NCBI RefSeq assembly: GCF_006569185.2
Contig: NZ_VIGC02000010.1
Location: 124,001-188,000 of the forward strand
Source: Litorilinea aerophila
Lineage (GTDB): Bacteria; Chloroflexota; Anaerolineae; Caldilineales; Caldilineaceae
Direction: 5' to 3'
Length of the DNA stretch: 64,000 nt
In this document: positions 26,909 through 36,694 of the stretch, one piece after another
How positions within the stretch are numbered: the stretch's first letter is position 1
Layout: each line of letters starts with the position of its first letter
The notes under the pieces: model-generated
What the model saw: the letters and a program-made list of their open reading frames with translations, nothing else
What the model was told of the DNA's origin: nothing
The model's database searches: none
Program-made: the position numbers and the translations under genes

Positions 26909-27366
26909 ACTGGCTGTTGAGCTGGGCCTACCGCCTCTACGCACTACAGTGGCGGGTGACCCGGCCGATTACCCTGGGGGTGCGCATTCTGTTGATCCAG
27001 GAGCAGCAGGTGCTCCTGGTGCGCCATACCTATCAGGCGGAGTGGCACTTTCCGGGGGGAGGATTGAAGCGAGGCGAGACGGTGGCCGAGGCCGTGCGCC
27101 GGGAGGCACGGGAAGAGGTGGGCGCCCACCTGTTGGAGCCGCCCCAGCTTCTGGGCCTCTACACGGCCTATCACTCGGGGAAGAGCGACCACATCGCCAC
27201 CTTCGTCTGTCACGATTTCGTGCTCCACACGCCCACGGACCGCTGGGAGATCCATCAGTGTCGGCCATTCCCCCTGGATGCCCTGCCGGCGGACCTTTCG
27301 GCGGGGAGCGCCCGGCGGATCCGGGATTATTTGCAAGGAAACTGGCCGTATGCCGGCCGATGGTGA
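26905..27366 (+). CDS. Second Nudix hydrolase of the lysine operon
   Basis: 153 residues, start overlapping the lysU stop (ATGA), so translationally coupled. Complete Nudix box [20 protein letters not shown], then VGA, near residues 51-73. It is not a close copy of the Nudix protein at 24239: it is shorter, with a different N-terminus ([20 protein letters not shown]). It stands between homoaconitase and homoisocitrate dehydrogenase. The tight coupling makes an accidental visitor less likely; what it hydrolyses is unknown. Confidence 0.88.
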   Translation: MNWLLSWAYRLYALQWRVTRPITLGVRILLIQEQQVLLVRHTYQAEWHFPGGGLKRGETVAEAVRREAREEVGAHLLEPPQLLGLYTAYHSGKSDHIATFVCHDFVLHTPTDRWEIHQCRPFPLDALPADLSAGSARRIRDYLQGNWPYAGRW

Positions 27367-27376
27367 GGGAGGAAGG

Positions 27377-28444
27377 ATGAACCTGCAGAAGGAAGATGCC
27401 CCGGACAGACGGCGGTATCGGATCGCCCTGATCCCCGGCGACGGGATCGGCGGGGAAGTGGTCCCCGCGGCACGCCAGGTGTTGGAGAGCCTGGGCCTGG
27501 ACCTGACGTTTGTGGAGCTGGCCGCCGGCTGGGAGACCTTCCAGCGGGAGGGGACGGCCCTGCCGGCGGAGACCCTGGCGGCCCTGGAGCGCTGTCACGG
27601 CGCGCTCTTCGGCGCGGTCAGCTCCCCCAGCCATCGGGTGGAGGGCTACACCAGCCCCATCATTGCCCTGCGCCGCCACCTGGACCTGTATGCCAACCTG
27701 CGGCCGGTGGTGTCGGCGCCGGTGCCGGGCAGCCAGCCGGACGTGGACCTGCTGATCGTGCGGGAGAACACGGAATGCCTCTACGTCAAGCAGGAGCAGC
27801 TGGAGGATGACGGGGAGACCGCGGTGGCCCGCCGGGTCATCACCCGCCGGGCCTCAGCCAGGATTGCCCGGGTGGCCTTCGAGCGGGCCCGGGCCAGGCA
27901 GGCCGCGTCTGCCCGCCCCGGGCGCTCGCCCCGGGTCACGGTGGTCCACAAGGCCAACGTCCTTCCCCTGACCGACGGCCTTTTCCGGGAGACGGCCCTG
28001 GCCGTGGCCGCGGATTACCCCGATGTGGCGGTGGAGGAGCAGATCGTGGACTCCATGGCCTACCGGCTCATCCGGGAGCCCCAGCGCTATGACGTGATCC
28101 TGGCGCCCAACCTGTACGGTGACATCCTGAGCGATGCCGCCGCCGCGCTGGTGGGCGGGCTGGGGCTGGTGGCCAGCGCCAACGTAGGGGATCGTTTTGT
28201 GGTGGCGGAGCCGGTCCACGGCAGCGCGCCGGACATCGCCGGCCAGGGCATCGCCAACCCGGTGGCCACCGTGCGGGCGGCTGCCCTGCTGCTGGCGGCC
28301 CTGGGCGAGCCCGAGGCAGCCGGCCGGATAGAACGGGCAGTGGGCCGGGTGTTGGCCGATGGGATCTGGACGCCGGACCTGGGCGGCACTGCCCGCACCG
28401 GGCAGGTCACCCGGGCCATCATCCAGGCCCTGCAGTCATCGTAG
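27377..28444 (+). CDS. lysB: Homoisocitrate dehydrogenase
   Basis: 355 residues from the ATG at 27377 (GGAGGAAGG immediately upstream). A decarboxylating dehydrogenase of the isopropylmalate/isocitrate family: [16 protein letters not shown] start, substrate arginines in [25 protein letters not shown], the catalytic Lys in [13 protein letters not shown], and Asp ligands in [16 protein letters not shown]. The NAD-binding region is [14 protein letters not shown]. In this operon it oxidises homoisocitrate to 2-oxoadipate. Sequence alone cannot exclude some activity on isocitrate or isopropylmalate, as known for Thermus homologs. Confidence 0.92.
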   Translation: MNLQKEDAPDRRRYRIALIPGDGIGGEVVPAARQVLESLGLDLTFVELAAGWETFQREGTALPAETLAALERCHGALFGAVSSPSHRVEGYTSPIIALRRHLDLYANLRPVVSAPVPGSQPDVDLLIVRENTECLYVKQEQLEDDGETAVARRVITRRASARIARVAFERARARQAASARPGRSPRVTVVHKANVLPLTDGLFRETALAVAADYPDVAVEEQIVDSMAYRLIREPQRYDVILAPNLYGDILSDAAAALVGGLGLVASANVGDRFVVAEPVHGSAPDIAGQGIANPVATVRAAALLLAALGEPEAAGRIERAVGRVLADGIWTPDLGGTARTGQVTRAIIQALQSS

Positions 28445-28459
28445 TTTGAGTCGTGCACC

Positions 28460-28492
28460 ATGCCGACGGGAAGTCGGCATCCGCCGATGCCG
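28460..28492 (+). other. Mutually exclusive hairpins ahead of lysW
   Basis: GTCGGCAT (28473-28480) can pair with the upstream ATGCCGAC (28460-28467), or its CGGCAT with the downstream ATGCCG (28487-28492). It lies in the 128-base gap between lysB and lysW. This could be an mRNA processing or switching element; no T-run follows. Confidence 0.45.
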
Positions 28493-28572
28493 GGCCAGAG
28501 CGTGCTCTGCGTCTCTGCAGTGTTCTTGCAGTAGAGTTATTTATCACGAATCACAAAAAGAGGAGCTAACCC

Positions 28573-28758
28573 ATGTCATTGCAAACCGTCTCCGGCACTG
28601 CCGAGTGCCCTGAATGTTTTGCGGAGATCGAGCTGGTGGATGTGATGGAGAACGAGATCACCCAGTGCCCCGAGTGTGGCGCGGATCTGGAGGTGGTCAG
28701 CATCGATCCGTTACAACTGGAACTGGCCCCGGAAGAAGAAGAGGACTGGGGAGAATAA
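28573..28758 (+). CDS. lysW: LysW amino-group carrier protein
   Basis: 61 residues, acidic, with GAGGAG before the ATG. It has two zinc-binding CPxC knuckles (AECPECFAE and TQCPECGAD) and the diagnostic C-terminus EEDWGE, whose last Glu is joined by its gamma-carboxyl to the alpha-amino group of aminoadipate. LysW protects and carries the intermediate through LysX, LysZ, LysY, LysJ and LysK, all encoded downstream. It is the defining protein of this pathway. Confidence 0.97.
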   Translation: MSLQTVSGTAECPECFAEIELVDVMENEITQCPECGADLEVVSIDPLQLELAPEEEEDWGE

Positions 28759-28762
28759 CGCC

Positions 28763-29695
28763 ATGAAAGTGGGCATCCTGTACAGCCGCGTGCGCGTCGA
28801 AGAAAAACTACTCTTCGAGGCGTTTCAAAAACGTGGCGTGGAGTTCGACCTGCTGGACGACCGGGAGCTGATCTTCGAGATTACACCGGGGCATCAGTTT
28901 GCCGACCAGTATACCCAGTATGACCTGATCGTGGAGCGGTGCATCAACCACAGCCGGGCCCTCTACAGCCTGCGCATCCTCAACGACCGGGGCATTCCCA
29001 CGGTCAACACCGCCCAGGTGGCCGACATCTGCGGCAACAAGCTGCAGACCACCAGCGCCCTGACCGCGGCCGGCGTCCCCTCCCCCCGTACCCTCATCGC
29101 CTACACCTGCGAGAGCGCGCTGCAGGCCATCGAGACCCTGGGCTATCCCGTGGTGCTCAAACCCGCGGTGGGCTCCTGGGGGCGTTTGCTGAGCAAGATC
29201 AACGACCGGGAAGCGGCCGAGGCTGTCCTGGAGCACAAGGAGATCCTGGGCACCTATCATCACAGCATCTTCTACATCCAGGAGTACATCAACAAACCCA
29301 TGCGGGACATCCGCGCCTTCGTGGTGGGGGACGAGACCATCTGCGCCATCTACCGCAACTCCCAGCACTGGATCACCAACACGGCCCGGGGCGGCCAGTC
29401 CAGCAATTGCCCGGTGACGCCTGAGCTCAACGACCTGTGCGTGCGTGCGGCCCGGGCTGTGGGCGGCGGCATCGTGGCCATCGACGTCCTGGAGGACCCG
29501 GACCGGGGCCTGCTGGTCAACGAAGTCAACTACACCATGGAATTTCGCAATAGCATCGCGCCCACCGGGGTGGATATCCCAGGGCGGATGGTGGACTTCT
29601 GCCTGCGGGTCGCCCGGGATGGCTGGGCCAAAGCCAACGGCTGGGACAACGGTGAGCCGGTCTATCACTCGGTCTCCCTCACCGGCGAGGATTGA
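28763..29695 (+). CDS. lysX: LysW-aminoadipate ligase
   Basis: 310 residues from the ATG at 28763, four bases after lysW. An ATP-grasp enzyme (RimK-like) that joins aminoadipate to the C-terminal Glu of LysW. Features: [18 protein letters not shown] entry to the ATP-grasp core, [24 protein letters not shown], and the metal/ATP residues in [12 protein letters not shown] near the end. Some LysX homologs also accept glutamate for arginine synthesis. No arginine genes are adjacent here, so the lysine role is favoured by context. Confidence 0.95.
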   Translation: MKVGILYSRVRVEEKLLFEAFQKRGVEFDLLDDRELIFEITPGHQFADQYTQYDLIVERCINHSRALYSLRILNDRGIPTVNTAQVADICGNKLQTTSALTAAGVPSPRTLIAYTCESALQAIETLGYPVVLKPAVGSWGRLLSKINDREAAEAVLEHKEILGTYHHSIFYIQEYINKPMRDIRAFVVGDETICAIYRNSQHWITNTARGGQSSNCPVTPELNDLCVRAARAVGGGIVAIDVLEDPDRGLLVNEVNYTMEFRNSIAPTGVDIPGRMVDFCLRVARDGWAKANGWDNGEPVYHSVSLTGED

Positions 29696-29899
29696 GGGCC
29701 GGCAGGGCATCCACCAGGGGCGTCTGGCCGAGTGGCTCCCCTGGGACAGGAGTAAAGGGTGGGGCACCGCTTGCCCGGCCGCCTTCTGATCGCGGCGGGC
29801 AGGCTTTGCCCCTGCCTGGCCACCTTGACCCAAAAACCGGAGGGGCCAGCCTGCGCGGGCGTCCCCTTCAAGCGTTGACATCGAGAATCCAGAACAATC
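29696..29899 (+). other. Gap between lysX and lysY
   Basis: 204 GC-rich bases. I see one imperfect hairpin (TGCCCGGCCGC/GCGGCGGGCA, about 29772-29811) and no gene. Confidence 0.4.
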
Positions 29900-30955
29900 A
29901 TGGTTGACAAACTTCGTGTATCCATCGTCGGTGGATCTGGCTATGTGGGAGGGGAGCTGTTGCGCCTGTTGCTGGACCATCCCTTCGTGACCGTGCAGCA
30001 GGTGACCAGTGAACGCAACGCCGGGCGGTATGTCCATTTCACCCATCCCAATCTGCGGGGACGCACCCGGCTGCAGTTCGTCAGTGTGGCGGAGCTGGAG
30101 CCGTGTGACCTGCTGTTTGTGGGCTTGCCCCATGGCGCGACCATGGAGCGCATTGACCACTTCGCCAGCCTGGCGGAGCGCATCATCGACCTGAGCGCAG
30201 ACTTTCGCCTGCGGGATCCGGTTTTGTATGAGCGTTGGTATGGCAAACCCCACGCCAACCCGGCCTGGCTGGAGCGGTTCGTTTACGGCCTGCCCGAGCT
30301 ACATCGGGAGGAGATTGCAGCGGCCCGCTACGTCAGCGGCGTGGGCTGCAACGCCACGGCCACCAACCTGGCCATCCTGCCCCTCTTCGCCCACAACCTG
30401 GTGGACCCGGCCCGGGGGGTGATCTGTGAGGTCAAGGTGGGAAGCAGCGAGGGCGGGAACAGCGCCAGCGACGCCACCCACCATCCCGAGCGGGCCGGCG
30501 TCATGCGGAGTTTCGCCCCCACCGGCCACCGCCATACCGCGGAGATTCTCCAGGCCATCCGTCGGGTGGGAGGGGAGACAACCGTCCACCTGAGTGCGAC
30601 GGCCGTGGACAACGTGCGGGGGGTGCTGGCCACAGCCCACCTCTTCGCCCAGGACGGCGTGGAAGAGAAGGATCTCTGGCGGGCCTACCGTCGCAGCTAT
30701 CAGAACGAGCCGTTCATCCGCCTGGTAAAGGAGAAGACCGGCATCTACCGCTATCCCGAGCCCAAGATCCTGGCCGGCAGCAACTATGCGGACGTGGGCT
30801 TCGACTACGATCCCGATACGGGGCGCATCGTGGCCCTCTGTGCCATCGACAACCTGATGAAGGGCGCGGCCGGCAGCGCGGTCCAGGCCATGAACCTGAT
30901 GCTGGGCTGGGAGGAGACCACCGGGCTGACCTTCCCGGGGTTGCATCCGGTTTAA
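29900..30955 (+). CDS. lysY: LysW-aminoadipyl-phosphate reductase (ArgC family)
   Basis: 351 residues. NADPH-dependent reduction of the LysW-bound acyl phosphate to the semialdehyde. N-terminal nucleotide motif VGGSGYVGGELLRLL; catalytic cysteine in SGVGCNATATNLA near residue 152. The region after it (SEGGNSASDATHHPERAG) replaces the usual ArgC S-G-x-G-K segment in the way seen in LysY-type enzymes. The C-terminus is LCAIDNLMKGAAGSAVQ. Only a weak ribosome site precedes the ATG. It is followed by a long hairpin and a spacer before lysZ. Confidence 0.93.
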   Translation: MVDKLRVSIVGGSGYVGGELLRLLLDHPFVTVQQVTSERNAGRYVHFTHPNLRGRTRLQFVSVAELEPCDLLFVGLPHGATMERIDHFASLAERIIDLSADFRLRDPVLYERWYGKPHANPAWLERFVYGLPELHREEIAAARYVSGVGCNATATNLAILPLFAHNLVDPARGVICEVKVGSSEGGNSASDATHHPERAGVMRSFAPTGHRHTAEILQAIRRVGGETTVHLSATAVDNVRGVLATAHLFAQDGVEEKDLWRAYRRSYQNEPFIRLVKEKTGIYRYPEPKILAGSNYADVGFDYDPDTGRIVALCAIDNLMKGAAGSAVQAMNLMLGWEETTGLTFPGLHPV

Positions 30956-30966
30956 AGGGGAATGGT

Positions 30967-31015
30967 GTTTTTGCGGTGGGCTGCGTTGCAATGCGGTGCA
31001 GCCCATCACAAAAAC
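30967..31015 (+). terminator. Long hairpin after lysY
   Basis: Outer stem GTTTTTG (30967-30973) with CAAAAAC (31009-31015) and inner stem TGGGCTGC (30977-30984) with GCAGCCCA (30998-31005). No T-run follows, so it is probably a processing or partial-termination element inside the operon. Confidence 0.6.
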
Positions 31016-31104
31016 GCATGATTTCCCTCTGGGGGTGAGGGGGAAGGGCTACAAGTTGCATTTCTGGCCTGGGATGCCGATAATGGGGCGGGAGGATATC
31101 GGCC

Positions 31105-31239
31105 ATGGAGAATCCAAGCTACCGGCGGCAGGCGCCCCTGGTGGTCACCGAAAAAATGCGCCGGGAAATTGCCGGTGCGGTGGCGGAGATCGACCTGGGG
31201 CAGATGGAAATCTTTCGGCGAATGACACCAGCAGCGTAG
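31105..31239 (+). CDS. Small hypothetical protein (44 aa) between lysY and lysZ
   Basis: Starts MENPSYRRQAPLVVTEKMRR and ends IFRRMTPAA; basic, with an amphipathic middle (EIAGAVAEIDLGQMEIF). The ATG has GGGAGGATAT upstream at good distance. I do not recognise it. The TAG at 31237-31239 shares its last base with the first of the twin hairpins. It could be a real small protein or a translated leader controlling lysZ. Confidence 0.45.
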   Translation: MENPSYRRQAPLVVTEKMRREIAGAVAEIDLGQMEIFRRMTPAA

Positions 31240-31309
31240 GTCACGTTTCCATACGTGACCGTCGGTCCGGTATGGAAACCGGACCGACGAAATCATGCGC
31301 GCCATTTCG
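31239..31309 (+). promoter_or_regulatory. Twin hairpins with complementary loops upstream of lysZ
   Basis: Hairpin 1: GGTCACGT/ACGTGACC (31239-31246, 31253-31260), loop TTCCAT. Hairpin 2: GTCGGTCCGGT/ACCGGACCGAC (31261-31271, 31278-31288), loop ATGGAA. The two six-base loops are exact complements, so a kissing interaction or a swapped long helix is possible. A third small stem CGAAAT/ATTTCG (31288-31293, 31304-31309) follows. The element lies 69 bases before lysZ. Confidence 0.7.
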
Positions 31310-31377
31310 TAAGGCAATCGGTATTAGAGGCCAGCAGATTCCACCTTTCTCAGAATCTGAATCGGAGTATTGTATCC

Positions 31378-32181
31378 ATGATTGTCATCAAAGTCGGCGG
31401 GGGCAAGGATCTCAACGTGGATGCCATTGTGGCCGATGTGGTCCAGCTCCTGGGTGAAGGGCAGGAGCTCCTTCTGGTCCATGGCGGCGCCGAGACCACC
31501 AACGAAGTGGCAGAGGCCCTGGGCCACCCGCCCCAGTTTGTTACCAGCGAGAGCGGCTTTGTCAGCCGCCGCACCGACCGCCGTACCCTGGAAATCTTCG
31601 AGATGGTCTACTGTGGCCAGCTCAACAAAATGTGGGTGGAAAAATTTCAGCGGCTGGGTGTGAACGCGGTGGGCCTCAGCGGTCTGGACGGCCGCATCTT
31701 CGAGGGCACCCGCAAAGACACCCTGCGGGTGCGCATCAACGGCCGGCGCCTGGTCCTGCGGGATGATTGGACCGGCACGGTGGAGCGGATTAACACTGGG
31801 CTGCTGCGCCTGCTGCTGGACAACGGCTACTTCCCCATCCTGACGCCGCCCGGCGCTTCTGACCAGGGCGAGGCCATCAACGTGGACGGCGACCGGGCCG
31901 CGGCCATGGTCGCGGCTGCCTTCAACGCCGAGGCGTTGGTCATCCTCTCCAATGTGCCCGGTCTGTTGCGCAACTTCCCGGACGAATCCAGCCTCATCCC
32001 CAGCATCCCCCGGGCCAGGGCCGGCGAGTTCATGCAATTTGCCGAGGGACGGATGAAGAAAAAGGTGATGGGCGCGGTGGAAGCCATCGAGGCCGGCGTC
32101 CAGAAGGTGATCTTCGCCGATGGCCGTGTCGACCGTCCCGTCAGTGCGGCTCTGGCCGGCGGCGGCACCCACATCTCATAA
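31378..32181 (+). CDS. lysZ: LysW-aminoadipate kinase
   Basis: 267 residues from the ATG at 31378 with GGAG ten bases upstream. An amino-acid kinase of the ArgB/LysZ family that phosphorylates the side-chain carboxyl of LysW-bound aminoadipate. It opens with VIKVGGGKDLN (phosphate-binding), then LLLVHGGAETTNEVAEALG, and INVDGDRAAAMVAAAFNAE in the nucleotide domain. It is preceded by an unusual structured spacer, which separates it from lysY although the two act in sequence. Confidence 0.94.
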   Translation: MIVIKVGGGKDLNVDAIVADVVQLLGEGQELLLVHGGAETTNEVAEALGHPPQFVTSESGFVSRRTDRRTLEIFEMVYCGQLNKMWVEKFQRLGVNAVGLSGLDGRIFEGTRKDTLRVRINGRRLVLRDDWTGTVERINTGLLRLLLDNGYFPILTPPGASDQGEAINVDGDRAAAMVAAAFNAEALVILSNVPGLLRNFPDESSLIPSIPRARAGEFMQFAEGRMKKKVMGAVEAIEAGVQKVIFADGRVDRPVSAALAGGGTHIS

Positions 32182-32197
32182 AATAGAGGAAAGCGTC

Positions 32198-33640
32198 ATG
32201 GCAAATCAACAAGGACTGGTCTCCCGGGCAGAGGACTTCAACGAATGGTATAACACCCTGGTCCTGAAGGCTGACCTGGCCGACTATGGCCCGGTGCGCG
32301 GGACCATGATCATCAAACCCTACGGCTGGGCCCTGTGGGAAAACATCCAGCGGGCGCTGGACTGGCGTTTCAAGGCCACCGGCCACGAGAACGCTGCCTT
32401 CCCCATGTTCATCCCCATGAGCTTCCTGGAGAAGGAGGCCTCCCATGTGAAGGGCTTTGCGCCGGAGCTGGCTGTGGTCACCCACGGCGGCGGCGAAGAG
32501 CTGACCGAGCCCCTGGCCGTTCGCCCCACCTCCGAAACCATCATCGGCCACACCTACGCCCGCTGGATCCAGAGCTATCGGGATCTGCCCATCAAGCTGA
32601 ACCTCTGGAACAGCGTCGTGCGGTGGGAGAAACGGACCAAGCTCTTCCTGCGCACCCTGGAATTTTACTGGCAGGAAGGCCACACCGCCCATGCCACCGC
32701 CGAGGAAGCCCTGGCTGAAACCCGCCAGATGCTGGACGTCTACACGGACTTCGCCCGCAATGAAGCCGCCATCCCCGTCATCCCCGGCGAGAAGTCCGAG
32801 AACGAGCGCTTCGCCGGCGCAGAGATGACCCTCACCATCGAAGCCATGATGGGCGACGGCCGCGCCCTGCAGTCGGCCACCTCCCACTTTATGGGCCAGA
32901 ACTTCGCCCGGGCCTTCGAGATCCGCTACCTGGATGCCAACAACGAACTCCAGTACTGCTGGACCACCTCCTGGGGCCTGAGCACCCGCTTCATCGGCGC
33001 CATCATCATGACCCATGGCGACGACCAGGGCCTGGTGCTCCCCCCCAAGCTGGCGCCCATCCAGGTGATCGTGGTGCCCATCTTCCGCCAGGAAGAAGAG
33101 CGCACCCGGGTCCTGGAGGCTGCCCGAGCCATTCAACAGGAACTCCAGGACAACGGCTTGCGGGTCAAAGTGGACGAGCGGGACAATCTGACGCCCGGCT
33201 TCAAGTTCAATGAGTGGGAGCTCAAGGGCGTGCCCGTCCGCGTCGAGATCGGCCCCCGGGATCTCCAGAACGAGACGGTGATGTTGGCTCGCCGGGATGT
33301 GCCCGGCCGTGAGGGCAAGGAGAGCGTCTCCCGTAGCGGCCTGGTCGCCCGGGTGCAGGAGCTCCTGGCCGCCATCCACGACAATCTGCTGGAGCGGGCC
33401 ACCCAATTCCGGGACAGCCACACGGTGGCTGTGTCCGACTACGGCGCGTTCAAAGAGGCCGTGGAGCAGGGCTTCGCCCGGGTCTGGTGGGCTGGTAGCA
33501 GCGAGGATGAGAAACGCATCCAGGAGGAGACCCGGGCCACCCTTCGCTGCATCCCCCTGGAGCAGCCCGGCGGGGAAGGCACCTGTTTCTACACCGGCCG
33601 GCCCGCCACCCAGATCGCGATTTTCGGCCGCTCGTACTGA
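32198..33640 (+). CDS. proS: Prolyl-tRNA synthetase (archaeal/eukaryotic type)
   Basis: 480 residues from the ATG at 32198 (GAGGA upstream). A class II synthetase. The motif-2 region has [18 protein letters not shown], motif 3 lies in a segment like [20 protein letters not shown], and the C-terminus is the tyrosine-ending extension (IFGRSY) of the short ProRS form that lacks the YbaK editing insert. It charges tRNA-Pro. Its position between lysZ and lysJ has no direct pathway logic, but the gaps are short (16 and 44 bases), so it is co-transcribed and would come under the same lysine-responsive leader. Confidence 0.93.
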   Translation: MANQQGLVSRAEDFNEWYNTLVLKADLADYGPVRGTMIIKPYGWALWENIQRALDWRFKATGHENAAFPMFIPMSFLEKEASHVKGFAPELAVVTHGGGEELTEPLAVRPTSETIIGHTYARWIQSYRDLPIKLNLWNSVVRWEKRTKLFLRTLEFYWQEGHTAHATAEEALAETRQMLDVYTDFARNEAAIPVIPGEKSENERFAGAEMTLTIEAMMGDGRALQSATSHFMGQNFARAFEIRYLDANNELQYCWTTSWGLSTRFIGAIIMTHGDDQGLVLPPKLAPIQVIVVPIFRQEEERTRVLEAARAIQQELQDNGLRVKVDERDNLTPGFKFNEWELKGVPVRVEIGPRDLQNETVMLARRDVPGREGKESVSRSGLVARVQELLAAIHDNLLERATQFRDSHTVAVSDYGAFKEAVEQGFARVWWAGSSEDEKRIQEETRATLRCIPLEQPGGEGTCFYTGRPATQIAIFGRSY

Positions 33641-33684
33641 GCGGTCGCCGATTCAGCCACCCCAGCCGAGAGGAGACAGAGGAG

Positions 33685-34875
33685 ATGGAGAAGTTACCGG
33701 CCCTGGCCGACCTGGCCGCCACCGAAGAGGCCATCCTGGGGGGGACCACTGCCCGGCGGGGCGATGTGGTGATCGCCCGGGGCGAAGGCTGCTGGCTGTG
33801 GGATACCCAGGGGCGCCGCTACCTGGACCTGACCGCGGCCCAGGGGGTGGCCATGTTGGGGCACTGCCACCCCACCCTGAGCCAGGCCATCGCCGAACAG
33901 GCCCACTGCCTCATCGCCTGCCCCAACTTTTTCTACAACGACGTCCGCGCCCGCTTCGCCGCGGCTTTGCGCCAGGTACTGCCGGACCATCTGTCCCATG
34001 TCTTTCTGGCCAACAGCGGCGCGGAGAGCATCGACGGTGGCCTCAAGCTTGCCCGGCTGGCCACCGGCCGCACCGGGATCGTCGCCACCATGCGGGGCTT
34101 CCACGGCCGCACCGTGGGCGCCCTGTCCCTCACCTGGGAGCCCAAATACCGGAAGCCCTTCGAGCCCCTGCTGGATGTGACCCACGTGCCCTTCAACAAC
34201 CTGGAGCGCATGGACGCCGCGGTGGATGAAAACGTGGCCGTAGTGGTGCTGGAGGTGGTGCAGGGGGAAAGCGGCGTCATCATGGGCGACGCCGCCTACC
34301 TCCGGGGGGTGGAAGAGATCTGCCGGGAGCGGGGCGCCCTGCTCATGATCGATGAGATTCAGACAGGCTTCGGACGGACCGGCCGCTGGTTTGCCCACCA
34401 ACACCACGGCCTGCGCCCGGACATCATCTGCATGGCCAAGGGCATCGGCGGCGGCTTCCCCATGGGGGCCATCGCCTACACCGAAGCCGTCCACCAGGCC
34501 CTCTACCCGGGCGCCCACGGCAGCACCTTCGGCGGCAATCCCCTGGCCTGTGCCGCAGGGCTGGCTGCGTTGCGCATCTACCGGGAAGAGCAGCTGATTG
34601 AGCGCTCGGCGGCCATGGGGCAGTTGCTGCTGGAACGGCTGAACCAGGCCCTGGCCGATCGAACGGCGGTGCGGGAGATCCGGGGCCTGGGCCTCATGGT
34701 GGGCATCGAGCTGCGGGAAAAGGTGGGCCGCTACCTCAAGGCGCTCATGGAAGAGCACGGCGTCATTGCCCTGCCAGGCGGCTCCAATGTCCTGCGCCTG
34801 TTGCCGCCCCTGACCATCAGCGAAGCGGAGATCGAGGTCGGCGTGCAGGCCATCGCCGCCGTCCTGCCGGACTGA
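33685..34875 (+). CDS. lysJ: LysW-aminoadipate-semialdehyde aminotransferase
   Basis: 396 residues, strong GAGGAG before the ATG. A class III PLP aminotransferase of the ArgD/LysJ type. Signature elements: [45 protein letters not shown], and the PLP lysine in [14 protein letters not shown] near residue 255. It transfers the amino group from glutamate to LysW-bound semialdehyde, giving LysW-lysine, which LysK then cleaves. The adjacent genes favour LysJ over ArgD. Confidence 0.92.
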   Translation: MEKLPALADLAATEEAILGGTTARRGDVVIARGEGCWLWDTQGRRYLDLTAAQGVAMLGHCHPTLSQAIAEQAHCLIACPNFFYNDVRARFAAALRQVLPDHLSHVFLANSGAESIDGGLKLARLATGRTGIVATMRGFHGRTVGALSLTWEPKYRKPFEPLLDVTHVPFNNLERMDAAVDENVAVVVLEVVQGESGVIMGDAAYLRGVEEICRERGALLMIDEIQTGFGRTGRWFAHQHHGLRPDIICMAKGIGGGFPMGAIAYTEAVHQALYPGAHGSTFGGNPLACAAGLAALRIYREEQLIERSAAMGQLLLERLNQALADRTAVREIRGLGLMVGIELREKVGRYLKALMEEHGVIALPGGSNVLRLLPPLTISEAEIEVGVQAIAAVLPD

Positions 34876-34938
34876 CCATCCCGGGCATGAGCCCCGGGCC
34901 CTTTTCCTGCCACGACGCCGACAAGGTTGACAGAAGCC

Positions 34939-36192
34939 ATGCACCCGTATTCTGATCCGTCCTTTGAACCCACTGCCGGCGAATCGGTGAGCCCCACACG
35001 CCAGGAAGCCGTGGCCCTGTTGCACGGCCTGGTTTCCGTTCCCTCCCTCTCCGGCCAGGAAGAAGCGGCCAGCCGCTGGCTGGTTGCCCGGATGGCGGAA
35101 CTGGGCTACGACCGGAGCTACGTGGACGAGGCCGGCAATGCGGTGGGGGAGATGGGCCCGGCGGATGCCCGTCATTTGGTGGTCCTGTTGGGGCACATCG
35201 ACACCGTCCCTGGGGACATCCCCGTCCGGGTGGAGGAGACGGCCGACGGGCCGGCCCTCTATGGCCGGGGCAGCGTGGACGCCAAAGGTCCCCTGGCCAC
35301 CTTCACCGCGGCCGTGGCCCGGCTGGGTGCGGATTGGGTAGCCCGGCATGGCCTGCGCCTGGTGGTGGTGGGCGCGGTGGAGGAAGAGGCGGCCACCAGC
35401 AAGGGCGCCCGTTTCATCCGGGATCGTTTCGATGGCCGGGGGGAGCCCCGGCCTGTGGCCTGCATCATCGGCGAACCCAGCGGCTGGCATCGGGTCACCC
35501 TGGGCTACAAGGGGCGCATCCTCCTGGACGTGGAGGCGGCCCAGCCCATGGCCCATACGGCCGGTCCGGACGCGGGGGTGGCCACCGTGGCCGTGGATCT
35601 GTGGAATTGGGTGGCAGCCTATGCGGCCCGCTTTAACCAGAGCCGGGAGCGGGTCTTCGAGCAGCTTTCACCCAGCCTGCGTCAGATCCGGACCGAGACG
35701 GACCTCCAGATGAACGAGCGGGTCTTTGCCCAGATCGGGATCCGCCTGCCCCTGGATTTTCGTGTAGCAGAATTTTGGGACGAGCTGGTCCAGGCGGCAG
35801 CCCAGCGCCTGGGGGTGGACGAGCTGCCATCCACCGGCGACGAAGGGGCGATCGAGCTCCACGGCCCCACGGCATCCCTCCGTCTGCGGCGCTATGCCCA
35901 CGAGGAAGCCTGGCGGAGCGACCGCAACAACCCCCTGGTGCGCAGCTTCCTGGCCGCCATCCGGTCTGTGGAGGCGGATGGGCGGCCGGGCTTCGTGGTC
36001 AAAAGTGGCACCAGCGACATGAACGTGGTGGGGCCGGCCTGGCGTTGCCCCATCCTGGCCTATGGACCAGGCGACAGCACCCTGGATCACACACCCCACG
36101 AGCATCTCCCCCTGGACGAATATTGGCGGGCCATCCAGGTCCTGGAACAGGCCCTGCGCAACCTGGCCGCCATGCTATCGGCCCAGGAGTGA
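34939..36192 (+). CDS. lysK: LysW-lysine hydrolase
   Basis: 417 residues from the ATG at 34939; a TTG four codons upstream is less likely. An M20-type metallohydrolase that releases lysine from LysW. Metal and catalytic residues: GHIDTVPGD (His, Asp), [12 protein letters not shown] (bridging Asp), [14 protein letters not shown] (base Glu), [11 protein letters not shown], and the late [12 protein letters not shown]. Somewhat longer than the roughly 350-residue Thermus enzyme, with an N-terminal extension and an insert near residues 230-300. Last gene of the lysine operon. Confidence 0.92.
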   Translation: MHPYSDPSFEPTAGESVSPTRQEAVALLHGLVSVPSLSGQEEAASRWLVARMAELGYDRSYVDEAGNAVGEMGPADARHLVVLLGHIDTVPGDIPVRVEETADGPALYGRGSVDAKGPLATFTAAVARLGADWVARHGLRLVVVGAVEEEAATSKGARFIRDRFDGRGEPRPVACIIGEPSGWHRVTLGYKGRILLDVEAAQPMAHTAGPDAGVATVAVDLWNWVAAYAARFNQSRERVFEQLSPSLRQIRTETDLQMNERVFAQIGIRLPLDFRVAEFWDELVQAAAQRLGVDELPSTGDEGAIELHGPTASLRLRRYAHEEAWRSDRNNPLVRSFLAAIRSVEADGRPGFVVKSGTSDMNVVGPAWRCPILAYGPGDSTLDHTPHEHLPLDEYWRAIQVLEQALRNLAAMLSAQE

Positions 36193-36694
36193 CCCCTCTT
36201 TTTTCCTTTCTCCATTTGCCCGTAACTTTTGCCTGGCTTTTCCGTCATCATCCAGTAGCAAGGGGATCGTTCGACGGCGAGCATCATTGGGTGCGCCTGG
36301 TTTGAGAGATACGGTGCAATTCGTTCCTGGAGGGAACCCCTCCATCAGGGACGCATCCAACATCAGCCAACCCGCTCGCTGAGGCAAGTTCGGTCAGGTC
36401 CCTCTACCTGGCCGTCACGACACAAATTTCGCATATTGCAATTTCTGGCCGATGCCACGCCCATAGGCGCTCAAGTGGTGTTCGTATAGGCATCGTTCGG
36501 AAAAAATAGATGATAAAATTGGGTATTGCATCCACAAATATGGAGTGTTATACTGTGGCGCAACCTGCCACAGCCCTGGAGTGGAGCACCACATCGGTGC
36601 ACGGGTCCGCCATCCGATCTGGAGAGTGCGGGTGGCCGGTCCGAATGGAGAGCGCGAGCCGCCTCAGGCTATGACGTGAAGGAGGGTATTCCAG
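36193..36694 (+). other. 502-bp intergenic region after the lysine operon
   Basis: Contains a hairpin CGGTCAGGT/ACCTGGCCG (36391-36399 and 36406-36414, one G-U pair), which may end lysine-operon mRNA, and another imperfect stem near 36329-36356. It also contains an AT-rich stretch (36500-36555) with the promoter listed next. No gene seen. Confidence 0.5.
36526..36554 (+). promoter_or_regulatory. Promoter of the LysM protein gene
   Basis: TTGCAT (36526-36531), 17 bases, TATACT (36549-36554), within an AT-rich island. The -10 is strong, the -35 only half conserved. Confidence 0.5.
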
